Of a DNA stretch of 64,000 bases, positions 17,514-26,438 are shown one piece after another. The stretch's first letter is position 1; every line of letters begins with the position of its first letter. Origin of the DNA: an uncultured Rhodospirillaceae bacterium (GTDB lineage: Bacteria > Pseudomonadota > Alphaproteobacteria > Azospirillales > Azospirillaceae); assembly GCA_937927415.1 (NCBI GenBank), contig CALBDS010000060.1, positions 62,001 to 126,000 of the forward strand. The letters run 5' to 3'. A model generated the notes under the pieces. It did not search any database. It saw nothing but the letters and a program-made list of their open reading frames with translations, and was not told where the DNA came from. A program made the position numbers and the translations under genes.

Positions 17514-18986
17514 ATGACGGCGATTTCCCAAACACGGCCGCCCCGTCTCGACTGGCCCGCGATCCTGCGTGATGCGGGGCTGGCGGCACTGGTGGCCTTT
17601 CTTCTGACCGTGCCCCTGGTGGGGTTCCGCACGGTGGACCGGCCCACGGGGCTGGGGATCGAGCTTCACATCAACGAGGTGGTGGCCGCCATCGCCCTGG
17701 TGTTTCTGGGACGCGTCGGCCTCAGCATGATCCGCTCGGGCGTGGCGCTGCCGGTGCTGGTGCTGTCGCTGGTGGTGGCGGTGGCCGGGTTCTTCATCAA
17801 CCTGCCGACCGAAACCCTGCGGGTGGTGATGATCGGCGGCGGTCTGGTGATTGCCATCCGGGCGCTCATCACCGTGATGACCCACCGTTCCAAGCTGACC
17901 CAGGCGGAACGCGACCGCCGCATGGACCGCATCGGCGCCAAGGTTCAGCACGCCTCGCGCTATCTGGCGCCGGTGGGCATTCTGTTCGCCGCGGCGTTTC
18001 CCATGCTGCCCATCGCCGACCGGCACCTGATCGACATCGGCATTCTGCTGCTGACCTATGTGATGCTGGGCTGGGGCCTGAACATCGTGGTGGGTCTGGC
18101 GGGGCTGCTGGATCTGGGCTATGTGGCGTTCTACGCCGTCGGCGCCTATTCCTACGCCCTGCTGGCGCAGTATTTCGGCATGAGCTTCTGGCTGTGCCTG
18201 CCGCTGGCGGGGGTGCTGGCGGCGCTGTCGGGGGTGCTGCTGGGCTTTCCGGTCCTGCGTCTGCGCGGCGACTATTTCGCCATCGTGACGCTGGGTTTCG
18301 GCGAGATCATCCGCATCATCCTGGTGAACTGGTACCAGTTCACCGGGGGGCCCAACGGCATCACCAACATTCCGCGGCCCAGCTTCTTCGGCATCGCCGA
18401 TTTCTCCCGCACCGGGGCCAACGGCCTGCCGCCGTTCCACAGCCTGTTCGGGCTGGAATTCTCCTCGCTGCACCGGATCATCTTCCTTTACTACCTCATC
18501 CTGATTCTGGCGCTGGTGGTCAACGTTTTCACCCTGCGCATCCGCAAGCTGCCGCTGGGCCGCGCGTGGGAAGCCCTGCGTGAGGATGACATCGCCTGCA
18601 CCTCGCTCGGCATCGACCGCACCAAGATCAAGCTGGCGGCCTTTGCCATCGCCGCCATGTTCGGCGGCTTCGCCGGGTCGTTTTTCGCCACCCGCCAGGG
18701 CTTCATCAGCCCGGAAAGCTTCACCTTCATCGAATCGGCGATCATCCTCGCCATCGTGGTGCTGGGCGGCATGGGCAGCCAGATGGGCGTGGTGGTCGCC
18801 ACCCTGCTGGTGATCGGCCTGCCGGAAGCGTTCCGCGAACTGGCGGATTTCCGCATGCTGACGTTCGGCATGGGCATGGTTCTCATCATGCTGTGGCGTC
18901 CGCGCGGGCTGCTGGCCCACCGTGATCCGACCATCGTCCTTTACAAGAACGGGGCCGGGGCTGCCGCCGGGGAGAAGGGAGCATGA
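17514..18986 (+). CDS. livM: Branched-chain amino-acid ABC transporter permease LivM
   Basis: A 490-residue permease. Residues from about 160 onward form the conserved LivM core, including GWGLNIVVGLAGLLDLGYVA, LRLRGDYFAIVTLGFGEIIR and VVLGGMGSQMG. The first 150 residues are an N-terminal extension with additional hydrophobic segments, which makes the protein longer than the roughly 420 residues usual for E. coli LivM; such extensions occur in alphaproteobacteria. Starts four bases after livH and its stop overlaps the livG start. Confidence 0.94.
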   Translation: MTAISQTRPPRLDWPAILRDAGLAALVAFLLTVPLVGFRTVDRPTGLGIELHINEVVAAIALVFLGRVGLSMIRSGVALPVLVLSLVVAVAGFFINLPTETLRVVMIGGGLVIAIRALITVMTHRSKLTQAERDRRMDRIGAKVQHASRYLAPVGILFAAAFPMLPIADRHLIDIGILLLTYVMLGWGLNIVVGLAGLLDLGYVAFYAVGAYSYALLAQYFGMSFWLCLPLAGVLAALSGVLLGFPVLRLRGDYFAIVTLGFGEIIRIILVNWYQFTGGPNGITNIPRPSFFGIADFSRTGANGLPPFHSLFGLEFSSLHRIIFLYYLILILALVVNVFTLRIRKLPLGRAWEALREDDIACTSLGIDRTKIKLAAFAIAAMFGGFAGSFFATRQGFISPESFTFIESAIILAIVVLGGMGSQMGVVVATLLVIGLPEAFRELADFRMLTFGMGMVLIMLWRPRGLLAHRDPTIVLYKNGAGAAAGEKGA

Positions 18987-19828
18987 GCACCGCCGACAAG
19001 ACCCCGCTGCTGACCGTCGAACACCTGACCATGCGTTTTGGCGGTCTGGTGGCGGTCAGCGACGTGTCGTTCACCGCCAACAACAGCGAGATCACCGCGG
19101 TGATCGGCCCGAACGGTGCGGGCAAGACCACGCTGTTCAACTGCATCACCGGCTTCTACACCCCCACCGTGGGGCGGCTGACGCTGCGGCACCCGGACGG
19201 TAAGGAGTATCTGCTGGAGCGGATGCCGGGCTTCCGCATTTCCAAGGAAGCGGCGGTGGCCCGCACCTTCCAGAACATCCGCCTGTTCGGCGGCATGAGC
19301 GTTCTGGAAAACCTGATGGTCGCCCAGCACAACAAGCTGATGCGGGCGTCGGGCTTTTCCATCGCCGGCCTGCTGGGGCTGCCCACCTACCGCGCGGCGG
19401 ACAAGCAGGCGGTGGAACTGGCCACATACTGGCTGGACCGGGTGAAGCTGCTGGAATTCGCCGACTGGGAAGCCGGCAACCTGCCCTATGGCGCCCAGCG
19501 GCGGCTGGAAATCGCCCGTGCCATGTGTTCCGAACCCGTCCTGCTGTGCCTGGACGAGCCGGCGGCGGGCCTCAACCCCCGCGAATCGGCGGAGCTGGCG
19601 GAGTTGCTGATCTTCATCCGCGACCAGCACCAGACCGGGCTTTTGCTCATCGAGCATGACATGAGCGTGGTCATGACCATTTCCGACCATGTGGTGGTGC
19701 TGGATTACGGGCGGAAGATTTCCGACGGCGATCCCGCCTTTGTGAAGAACGATCCCGCCGTCATCCGCGCCTATCTGGGCGAGGACGAGGCGGACGAGCC
19801 GGCCGCCGCGGCCGGGGAGGGTGCATGA
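18983..19828 (+). CDS. livG: Branched-chain amino-acid ABC transporter ATPase LivG
   Basis: A 281-residue ABC ATPase. Walker A GPNGAGKTT lies at 42-50, the Q-loop near RTFQNIRLF, Walker B LLCLDEPAAG at about 187-196 and the H-loop in LLIEHDMSVV. The signature region reads LPYGAQRRLEIARA, the LivG variant of LSGGQ. The C-terminal AYLGEDE segment is typical of this subfamily. Start and stop overlap livM and livF respectively by four bases. Confidence 0.95.
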   Translation: MSTADKTPLLTVEHLTMRFGGLVAVSDVSFTANNSEITAVIGPNGAGKTTLFNCITGFYTPTVGRLTLRHPDGKEYLLERMPGFRISKEAAVARTFQNIRLFGGMSVLENLMVAQHNKLMRASGFSIAGLLGLPTYRAADKQAVELATYWLDRVKLLEFADWEAGNLPYGAQRRLEIARAMCSEPVLLCLDEPAAGLNPRESAELAELLIFIRDQHQTGLLLIEHDMSVVMTISDHVVVLDYGRKISDGDPAFVKNDPAVIRAYLGEDEADEPAAAAGEGA

Positions 19829-20544
19829 GCGCGCTGCTGTCCGTTCAGGGCGTCCACACCTTCTACGGCTCGATCGAGGCGTTGAAGGGCGTTGACGTCA
19901 CCATCAACGAAGGGGAAATCGTGACCCTGATCGGCGCCAACGGCGCCGGCAAGTCCACCCTTCTCATGACCATCTGCGGCAAGCCCCAGGCCCGGGAGGG
20001 CCGGATCGTGTTTGCCGGCGAGGACATCACCCGCCTGGCCACCCACGATCTGGTGCGCCGCGGCATCGCCCAGTCGCCGGAAGGCCGCCGGATCTTCCCG
20101 CGCATGACGGTGATGGAAAACCTGCAGATGGGGGCCATTGCCGTCGATGACAGCCATTTCGACCAGGATCTGGAGGAGGTCTTCACCCTCTTCCCCCGGT
20201 TGAAGGAACGCATCACGCAGCGGGCCGGCACCATGTCGGGCGGCGAACAGCAGATGCTGGCCATCGGGCGCGCGCTGATGAGCCGCCCGCGCCTGCTGCT
20301 GCTGGACGAACCGTCGCTGGGTCTGGCGCCGCTGGTGGTCAAGCAGATCTTCCAGGCGATCACCGCGATCAACCGCACCAAGAAGATGACCGTCTTCATG
20401 GTGGAACAGAACGCCTTCCACGCGTTGAAACTGGCGCACCGGGCCTATGTGATGGTCAACGGCCGCATCACCATGACCGGCAGCGGTGCTGAGCTTCTGG
20501 CCAACGAGGAAGTGCGGTCGGCCTATCTGGAAGGAGGTCACTGA
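19825..20544 (+). CDS. livF: Branched-chain amino-acid ABC transporter ATPase LivF
   Basis: A 239-residue ABC ATPase. Walker A GANGAGKST at 37-45, signature MSGGEQQ at 137-143 and Walker B LLLLDEP at 157-163; SPEGRRIFPRMTVMENL is the LivF-specific Q-loop region. It pairs with LivG to power the importer. Its stop shares one base with the ATG of the next small membrane protein. Confidence 0.95.
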   Translation: MSALLSVQGVHTFYGSIEALKGVDVTINEGEIVTLIGANGAGKSTLLMTICGKPQAREGRIVFAGEDITRLATHDLVRRGIAQSPEGRRIFPRMTVMENLQMGAIAVDDSHFDQDLEEVFTLFPRLKERITQRAGTMSGGEQQMLAIGRALMSRPRLLLLDEPSLGLAPLVVKQIFQAITAINRTKKMTVFMVEQNAFHALKLAHRAYVMVNGRITMTGSGAELLANEEVRSAYLEGGH

Positions 20545-20903
20545 TGGACGCCATCCTTGGCACCTCGCCGATGGTCTTTCTCTTCCTGACGCTGCTGGTG
20601 TTCGGCGGCTGCGCCATCCTGACCGGCCAGTCCCTGGCCGAAGGGTGGAAGGGGATGGGATCGGTCGCGGCTTATGGCGCGCTGCTGGCGGCGGGCGACC
20701 GCTTCCTGATCTTCGGTCTGGCGGGGGGCGAATTGCTGTCGCTGTACGGCTTCGTTCTGCATTGGGTCGTGCTGACGGGCATCACCTTCCTGGCGTTCCG
20801 CATCGCGCGGGCGCGGCGGATGGTGTCTCAGTATCCATGGCTGTACGACCGCGCCGGCCCCTTCGCCTGGAAGGAGAAGCCGGGCGGGCATCTGGCCGAA
20901 TAA
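20544..20903 (+). CDS. Small membrane protein of the liv operon (DUF6867-like)
   Basis: A 119-residue protein with three hydrophobic segments (near residues 9-28, 37-58 and 62-84) and a basic, Trp-containing C-terminus (QYPWLYDRAGPFAWKEKPGG). Proteins like this sit between livF and the binding-protein gene in Rhodospirillales and related groups and are labelled DUF6867. The strong SD AAGGAGG lies within the end of livF and the ATG overlaps its stop, so it belongs to the operon. Its job is not known; an accessory subunit of the importer is a reasonable guess. Confidence 0.78.
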   Translation: MDAILGTSPMVFLFLTLLVFGGCAILTGQSLAEGWKGMGSVAAYGALLAAGDRFLIFGLAGGELLSLYGFVLHWVVLTGITFLAFRIARARRMVSQYPWLYDRAGPFAWKEKPGGHLAE

Positions 20904-21151
20904 TGTTTTTGTTCCGAGGCTTCCCCGCACCGCGGCCGTGGACAAGCGGGGCAAGACCGGGCACTCTCTCCGGCAGCCCGATTGTCCGTGGTGCGGTGCA
21001 ACCAGGGTCCGGTTTTCCGGATCCCGGTGCCGCCGGACCGGCGGGCGGAAGCACTCTTCCGGTCAGCGGCGGGCCGTCCGCGTCTCACCCCCGGACGGTT
21101 CACCGTGGTTTCTGAAGCGATCACGTTCGAAACAGGGAGCAAAAGAAGAGA

Positions 21152-22255
21152 ATGAACAGCAAGCACACCCTCCTCGCCGCTACCGCCGTTGCTCTGACCA
21201 TGGGCGCCGCCGCGGCCAAGGCCGACATCGTGGTCGCCACCGCCGGTCCCATCACCGGCCAGTACGCCACCTTTGGCGAGCAGATGAAGAAGGGTATCGA
21301 ACTGGCGGTCGCCGACATCAACGCCGCCGGCGGCATCAACGGCGAAAAGCTGCGGCTGGAAGTGGGCGACGACGCCTGCGATCCCAAGCAGGCGGTCGCG
21401 GTGGCCAACCAACTGGCCAAGGCCGGCGTGAAGTTCGTGGCCGGTCATTTCTGCTCCGGTTCGTCGATCCCGGCCAGCCAGGTTTATGCCGAGGAAGGCA
21501 TCCTGCAGATCTCCCCGGCCTCGACCAACCCGAAGCTGACCGAACAGGGCCTGCCCAACGTGTTCCGCGTCTGCGGCCGTGATGACCAGCAGGGCATCAT
21601 CGCCGGTCAGTATCTGGCCGAACACTACAAGGGCAAGAACATCGTCATCCTTCATGACAAGTCGGCCTACGGCAAGGGTCTGGCCGACGAAACCCAGAAG
21701 GCGCTGAACGCCGCGGGTGTGAAGGAAGTCCTGTACGAGGCCTACACCGCCGGCGAAAAGGATTATTCGGCCCTGGTGTCGAAGCTGAAGCAGGTTGGCG
21801 CCAACGTGGTCTATGTCGGCGGGTACCACACCGAAGCCGGCCTGCTGGCCCGCCAGATGAAGGATCAGGGCGTGACCGCCCCGATCGTGTCGGGCGATGC
21901 GCTGGTGACCAACGAATACTGGTCGATCACCGGCCCGGCCGGCGAAGGCACCATGATGACCTTCGGCCCCGACCCCCGCGAAATGCCGGACGCCAAGGCG
22001 GTGGTGGAGCGTTTCCGCAAGGCCGGGTACGAACCGGAAGGCTACACCCTCTACACCTACGCCGCTTTGCAGATCTACGCCGAGGCGGTGAAGGCCGTGA
22101 AGTCCACCGATGTTGCAAAGGTCGCCGCCGAGGTGCGCAAGACCAAGTACAGCACCGTGATCGGCACGATCGGCTTCGACAGCAAGGGCGACCTGACCAC
22201 CCCGGCCTATGTCTGGTACCGCTGGAACGACGGAAAGTACGCCCAAGTTAAGTAA
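21152..22255 (+). CDS. livJ: Branched-chain amino-acid ABC transporter substrate-binding protein
   Basis: A 367-residue periplasmic binding protein. The signal peptide is MNSKHTLLAATAVALTMGAA followed by AAKADI, with cleavage probably after KA. The mature N-terminus DIVVATAGPITGQYATFGEQ is the classic Leu/Ile/Val-binding motif, and GGINGEKLRLEVGDDACDP follows. The fold is peripheral-binding-protein type 1. The gene is 248 bases after the DUF6867-like gene and has its own SD (GGGAGC), so it may also have its own promoter. A strong terminator follows. Confidence 0.94.
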   Translation: MNSKHTLLAATAVALTMGAAAAKADIVVATAGPITGQYATFGEQMKKGIELAVADINAAGGINGEKLRLEVGDDACDPKQAVAVANQLAKAGVKFVAGHFCSGSSIPASQVYAEEGILQISPASTNPKLTEQGLPNVFRVCGRDDQQGIIAGQYLAEHYKGKNIVILHDKSAYGKGLADETQKALNAAGVKEVLYEAYTAGEKDYSALVSKLKQVGANVVYVGGYHTEAGLLARQMKDQGVTAPIVSGDALVTNEYWSITGPAGEGTMMTFGPDPREMPDAKAVVERFRKAGYEPEGYTLYTYAALQIYAEAVKAVKSTDVAKVAAEVRKTKYSTVIGTIGFDSKGDLTTPAYVWYRWNDGKYAQVK

Positions 22256-22283
22256 GACTTGGCCGTAGCGTCAGGAAATGGGC

Positions 22284-22311
22284 AAGGCCCGGTGTTTCGC
22301 ACCGGGCCTTT
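22284..22311 (+). terminator. Rho-independent terminator after livJ
   Basis: Perfect 11-base-pair stem AAGGCCCGGTG / CACCGGGCCTT with a TTTCG loop, followed by a short T-rich stretch, 28 bases after the livJ stop. It also sits at the end of the leftward small gene starting at 22505. Confidence 0.88.
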
Positions 22312-22313
22312 GC

Positions 22314-22505
22314 TTATGGGGTGGCGGGGGACTGGCCCAGCAACCGTTCGCTCGCCCGCATGACGTCGCGCCAGAAGGCGGCGGCGCGCGGGTCGCAGGC
22401 GGCGGTCAGTTCAACCAGCCGCACGCGGCTGATGCGAATCGCCCGCTCTCCCAGTTCGGCAACCAGGCAGGCGGCGAAGTTGTGGGCGTCGTTTTCCGTC
22501 GTCAT
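22314..22505 (-). CDS. Small protein of unknown function
   Basis: A 63-residue reading frame beginning MTTENDAHNFAACLVAELGE, rich in Ala and Arg, with no recognised domain. The stop codon lies directly against the livJ terminator, so the hairpin would serve both genes. An in-frame start further upstream (22562) would add 19 residues. The SD is weak. Composition is protein-like, but the call rests on coding appearance and position only. Confidence 0.5.
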   Translation of the reverse strand: MTTENDAHNFAACLVAELGERAIRISRVRLVELTAACDPRAAAFWRDVMRASERLLGQSPATP

Positions 22506-22687
22506 GCTGCATTGAACCATGGCAACGGCCGTTTGTTCCAGGCCCCGGATGACGCACCGCAAAAGGGATAGGGACTCTCAAGGGGGAGGCGCACGGTTTC
22601 GAAGTGTGCTTCAATACGCGCCGATTCCATGATATGGCCGCCCGGACATAAGGGGGGCCTTATCGTTTCCGATTCAGGAGAGAGTGA

Positions 22688-22900
22688 ATGCGCCGCAAGC
22701 GTGAAATCGTCGAGGGACAGTTGGTCCGCAAGCTCGGTCCCGGTGGCGGCGTGTGGCAGGTGGTCGCGGTGCGCAAGGACGGGCTGGGCACGCAACATGC
22801 CCAGATGGTGCGGGCAGATGATCCGAAGACATTGAAAACATTGGCAGTTTCGACTCTGCTCGACCCCTATCAGTTCGAATGGGTGGATGGGTCCGCCTGA
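22688..22900 (+). CDS. Small conserved-looking protein of unknown function
   Basis: A 70-residue protein, MRRKREIVEGQLVRKLGPGG onward, with a basic N-terminus and a predicted beta-rich middle (VWQVVAVRKDGLG). A good SD (CAGGAGAG) precedes the ATG. No domain recognised and no signal peptide. The gene stands alone between the livJ terminator and the OmpA gene. Confidence 0.62.
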   Translation: MRRKREIVEGQLVRKLGPGGGVWQVVAVRKDGLGTQHAQMVRADDPKTLKTLAVSTLLDPYQFEWVDGSA

Positions 22901-23105
22901 TGCCTGTGCGGCGGTTTTGCAACACTCAGGATTTCTGACCACAGGGGGGATTGTGGCGGCCGGCGGTAGCTGGTATCTCAAAGTCCAGAGTTTTCAACCG
23001 CCGACCCATCCGGGGGTTTCCGGCCGCGCCCTTTTCAGACCGGCCGGTGTGCACGGTGGATCGGACGGCACGGCGGGGACGCCGTCAACGAAAGGGAATA
23101 ATAAG

Positions 23106-24149
23106 ATGACTTTCCGTGGCATTGTTCTCGGTACGGCGCTGGCGGTTCTGCTGCCGTCCGCCGCCATGGCCGCCTCCGAAGGCTTCTACGTTGGTGGTGC
23201 CGCCGGTGCCAACTGGCTGCGCGACGCCAAGATCACCGACAAGACCGTGCAGTCTCAGGGGCAGCCGGCCAGCGTGAAGTTCGACTATGACACCGGTGCC
23301 GTCGGCACCCTGTCGGCTGGTTACGCCACCGCCTTCGGCATCCGCGCCGAACTGGAAGCCGGTTACCGCTGGGCCAATGACATCGACAGCGACAACGACG
23401 CGTCGGCCAAGTGGACCGGCCGTTCGCGTTCGCTGTCCTTCATGGGCAATGTCCTCTACGACATCAGCACCGGCACCCCGTTCACCCCGTACATCGGCGT
23501 TGGCGCCGGTATCGCCCAGGTCAAGCTGACCGCCAACGATACCGCCAACAACTACCGGGTCAGCGATACCGACTGGGTGTTTGCCTATCAGGGCATCGCC
23601 GGCGTGTCGTACAGCCTGAACGAGGCCCTGGCCGTCACCGCCGATTACCGCTACTTCGGCACCGTCGATCCGAAGTTCAAGGGTCCGAACGGCCGCGTGG
23701 AAGGCGAATACGGCGCGCACAGCGTGATGCTGGGCCTGCGCTACTCCTTCGGCGCCCCGGTCGCTCCGGTTGCCGCCCCGGCCCCGGCTCCGGCCCCGGT
23801 CCAGGCTCAGCCGCAGACCGAATATCTGGTGTTCTTCGACTGGGATAAGGCCGACATCACCCCGGTGTCGGACAAGATCATCGGTGATGCCGCCGCCGCT
23901 GCCGGCAAGATCCGCGCCGTCAGCATCCACGTGATCGGCCACACCGACACCTCCGGATCGCCGGCCTACAACCAGAAGCTCTCGCTGCGTCGTGCGGATG
24001 CCGTCCGCAAGTCGCTGGTTGCCAAGGGCGTTCCGGCCAAGATGGTCACCGTCGAAGGCAAGGGCGAAACCCAGCTCCTGGTCCAGACCGGCGAGAACGT
24101 CCGCGAGCCGTCGAACCGCCGCGCTCAGATCCTGATCCGCGTGAAGTGA
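23106..24149 (+). CDS. OmpA-family outer-membrane protein
   Basis: A 347-residue protein. Signal peptide about 1-22 (GIVLGTALAVLLPSAAMA); eight-stranded beta-barrel of the opacity/OmpA type, about 23-217 (FYVGGAAGANWLRD, TPYIGVGAGIAQVKL, LGLRYSFGAP); an Ala/Pro hinge of APAPAPAP type; then the peptidoglycan-binding OmpA C-terminal domain (VFFDWDKADITP, HTDTSGSPAYNQKLSLRRA, EPSNRRAQI) with the conserved Asp and Arg that bind diaminopimelate. Longer upstream frames are not credible because the signal peptide starts at this ATG (preceded by AAAGGGAA). Anchors the outer membrane to the cell wall. Confidence 0.93.
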   Translation: MTFRGIVLGTALAVLLPSAAMAASEGFYVGGAAGANWLRDAKITDKTVQSQGQPASVKFDYDTGAVGTLSAGYATAFGIRAELEAGYRWANDIDSDNDASAKWTGRSRSLSFMGNVLYDISTGTPFTPYIGVGAGIAQVKLTANDTANNYRVSDTDWVFAYQGIAGVSYSLNEALAVTADYRYFGTVDPKFKGPNGRVEGEYGAHSVMLGLRYSFGAPVAPVAAPAPAPAPVQAQPQTEYLVFFDWDKADITPVSDKIIGDAAAAAGKIRAVSIHVIGHTDTSGSPAYNQKLSLRRADAVRKSLVAKGVPAKMVTVEGKGETQLLVQTGENVREPSNRRAQILIRVK

Positions 24150-24226
24150 TCGGGAGGATGGCTCTGACGGGGCCGGTTCCGGTTCCCGTCCACCGCCATC
24201 CACAGGGTACGGTTGATACGGTTGTG

Positions 24227-24259
24227 AAAGGGGTGCTGCCGGGTGCAGCACCCCTTTTG
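24227..24259 (+). terminator. Rho-independent terminator after the OmpA gene
   Basis: Perfect 13-base-pair stem AAAGGGGTGCTGC / GCAGCACCCCTTT with a five-base loop and a following T, 77 bases after the stop codon. Confidence 0.9.
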
Positions 24260-24441
24260 CTTTGCAGCTTTCGGTTTTTAGGGCCGGTTGTGTGCCCAAA
24301 ATCGGTGCTTTTGCCTGAATCGCGGCGCATTGTCCGGTTGGCTTTGACGCTCATCTGACCGATAGTGGTCCGCTGCCGCCACGCGGCCGCCGCCCGTAGG
24401 ACCGGATGATGGACCGGGCGATCCAACCGTTCGGGGGAAGC

Positions 24442-25692
24442 ATGCTGCACCGCCGCCTTGCCGTGGCTCTGCTGTGTTTCGGTGTTCTGGCCGTTGGTTT
24501 CGGGGTGCCCCGTCCCGCTGCGGCGGGTATGGCCACCACCGGCCTGCCCCCGGTGGATATGACCGTGTGGAACGCCACGGTCGAAGCGGCCCGCGGCCAG
24601 ACGCTGTTCCTGCACGCCTGGGCGGGGTCGCCGAAGATCAACGCCTATTGGGAGTGGGTGGCGGCGACGGTGCGCGAGCGTTACGGCATCGAACTGCGCC
24701 ATGTGAAGATCAACGACATCGCCCAGACGGTCAGCCGGGTGCTGACCGAAAAAACCGCCGGCCGGGCCGACGGCGGATCGGTCGATCTGGTACTGCTGAA
24801 CGGCGAGAGCTTCGCCACCATGAAGGCCAACGGGCTGCTGTACGGCCCCTTCACCACCCGGTTGCCCAACATGCGGCTGGTGGACACCCGCGGCAAGCCG
24901 ACGCTGGTGGATTTCACCGTGCCGGTGGATGGGATGGAGGCGCCGTTCAGCGTCACCCAGTTCGTCATGGTTTATGACACCCTGGCGCTGCCGGTGCCGC
25001 CGCGGTCGGTGGGGGGCCTTTTGGAATGGGCCAAGGCCAATCCGGGGCGCATGACTTATCCGGAGCCGCCCAATTTCCTGGGCATTGCCTTTCTGAAACA
25101 GGTCCTGATGGCGCAGCAGTCGGATTGGACGTCGCTGATGCAGCCGGCCACCAACGAGAACGAAGGGCTGGTGACGGAACCGCTGTGGGCTTTCCTGGAC
25201 CAGCTTCACCCGCTTCTGTGGCGGGAAGGCAAGGAGTTTCCCACGACCGGCATCAATCTGCGGCGCCTGTTGAACGATGGGGAGATTTCCCTGTCCATGG
25301 CTTTTAATCCGCTGGAAGCCGCCAGTTCCATCGAAAGCGGATTGCTGCCGTCATCGGCGCGGGTCTACACCTTTGAGGAAGGGACCATCGGCAACGCCAG
25401 CTTCCTGGCGATTCCCTTCAACGCTTCGGCCAAGGAAGCGGCTCAGGTGGTCATCAACTTTCTGCTGTCACCGGAAGCCCAGGCCCGCAAACAGGATCCC
25501 CGCATTTGGGGGGCCGACACGGTTCTGGCGTGGAAAAAGCTGACCCCGGCGGAAAAGAACCTGTTTCGCGCCATTCCACAGCATCCCGCCGCCCCGCAGC
25601 CCGACGAGTTGGCCAGGCCGCTGCCGGAACCGCATCCGTCATGGATCGACCGGCTGGAAAAGGGCTGGCATCGCCGCTACGCCGCCGGGTAA
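24442..25692 (+). CDS. YnjB-like ABC transporter substrate-binding protein
   Basis: A 416-residue periplasmic protein. The signal peptide is MLHRRLAVALLCFGVLAVGF and a short AAA-terminated remainder. The mature part has the extracellular solute-binding fold of the YnjB/COG4134 group (SVDLVLLNGESFATMKANGL, FVMVYDTLALP, GIAFLKQVLMAQQ). These usually pair with an ynjC-like permease and ynjD-like ATPase, neither of which is adjacent here. The substrate is unknown. The ATG at 24442 follows GGGGGAA; an ATG at 24406 with AGGA upstream would lengthen the signal peptide by 12 residues and cannot be excluded. Confidence 0.78.
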   Translation: MLHRRLAVALLCFGVLAVGFGVPRPAAAGMATTGLPPVDMTVWNATVEAARGQTLFLHAWAGSPKINAYWEWVAATVRERYGIELRHVKINDIAQTVSRVLTEKTAGRADGGSVDLVLLNGESFATMKANGLLYGPFTTRLPNMRLVDTRGKPTLVDFTVPVDGMEAPFSVTQFVMVYDTLALPVPPRSVGGLLEWAKANPGRMTYPEPPNFLGIAFLKQVLMAQQSDWTSLMQPATNENEGLVTEPLWAFLDQLHPLLWREGKEFPTTGINLRRLLNDGEISLSMAFNPLEAASSIESGLLPSSARVYTFEEGTIGNASFLAIPFNASAKEAAQVVINFLLSPEAQARKQDPRIWGADTVLAWKKLTPAEKNLFRAIPQHPAAPQPDELARPLPEPHPSWIDRLEKGWHRRYAAG

Positions 25693-25715
25693 GGCTGTCG
25701 CTCGCGCGGCGGGGG

Positions 25716-26291
25716 TCAGCGGACCGCCGCCAGCCGGCGCAGCACCCAGGCGCAGCGGGCATCCGGGTCGAGCAGGGAGTCGGGCAGAAAGACCAGCCGC
25801 TCCGCCGGAACGTAGCGGCGGCTCAGCCCTTCCATCACCGTCTGCACATGAAGCTGGTGCCAGGGGTTGGGATAGCGGCAGCCGTCATCTTCCAGCGGCA
25901 AGGCCCCCCATGGCAGCATCACCACCAGATCCCAGCGCGCCACCGTCGCCGTGGCCCGCTCCACCAGCGCGCCGGTACCGGCCGGGTCGTCGGCGGCGTA
26001 GCCGGCGCACAGCCAAAAGGCCGCATAATCCAGCGGCGAGCGGTCGGCGACAAAGCCGCCACCGGTGTCGGCCAAGCTTTCCAAGCCTGCGGCATCGTCG
26101 GTCAACAGGCGGCGATGCTCCTCCCGTGACAGGCTGTGCAGGCTGAAACCCGCGCGCAGACGGGCACGCATGGGTTCTTCCATCACCGGAACATCAAGGG
26201 TGGCGCCCAGCATCAGGGCCAGGGTCGTCTTTCCCACGCCAGCACTGCCGGTCAGACCGATCCGGGGCGGGTGGCTCCTGTCATATCTCAT
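25716..26291 (-). CDS. P-loop NTPase (AAA_28/NadR-kinase-like ATP-binding protein)
   Basis: A 191-residue protein with Walker A GSAGVGKTT at residues 15-23, a switch-like DRSPLDYAAF motif and no other recognisable domain. The arrangement resembles nucleoside/nucleotide-kinase-like P-loop proteins of the AAA_28 group (NadR C-terminal domain type). Start ATG at 26291. It converges closely with the YnjB-like gene (23 bases between stops). Substrate unknown. Confidence 0.75.
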   Translation of the reverse strand: MRYDRSHPPRIGLTGSAGVGKTTLALMLGATLDVPVMEEPMRARLRAGFSLHSLSREEHRRLLTDDAAGLESLADTGGGFVADRSPLDYAAFWLCAGYAADDPAGTGALVERATATVARWDLVVMLPWGALPLEDDGCRYPNPWHQLHVQTVMEGLSRRYVPAERLVFLPDSLLDPDARCAWVLRRLAAVR

Positions 26292-26438
26292 GAACCAAGC
26301 CTATGACATTCGCCACATCAGGGGAATCGGTTTCCGGGGACAATCGATGGTCAGCCGAACGCTGCGGCCAAACCACCGGCGCACGGAGGCAAGCCCCCGG
26401 GCGCCGGTTCTGGCCCTGGTCCCCGTGCGGGGCCGGGC

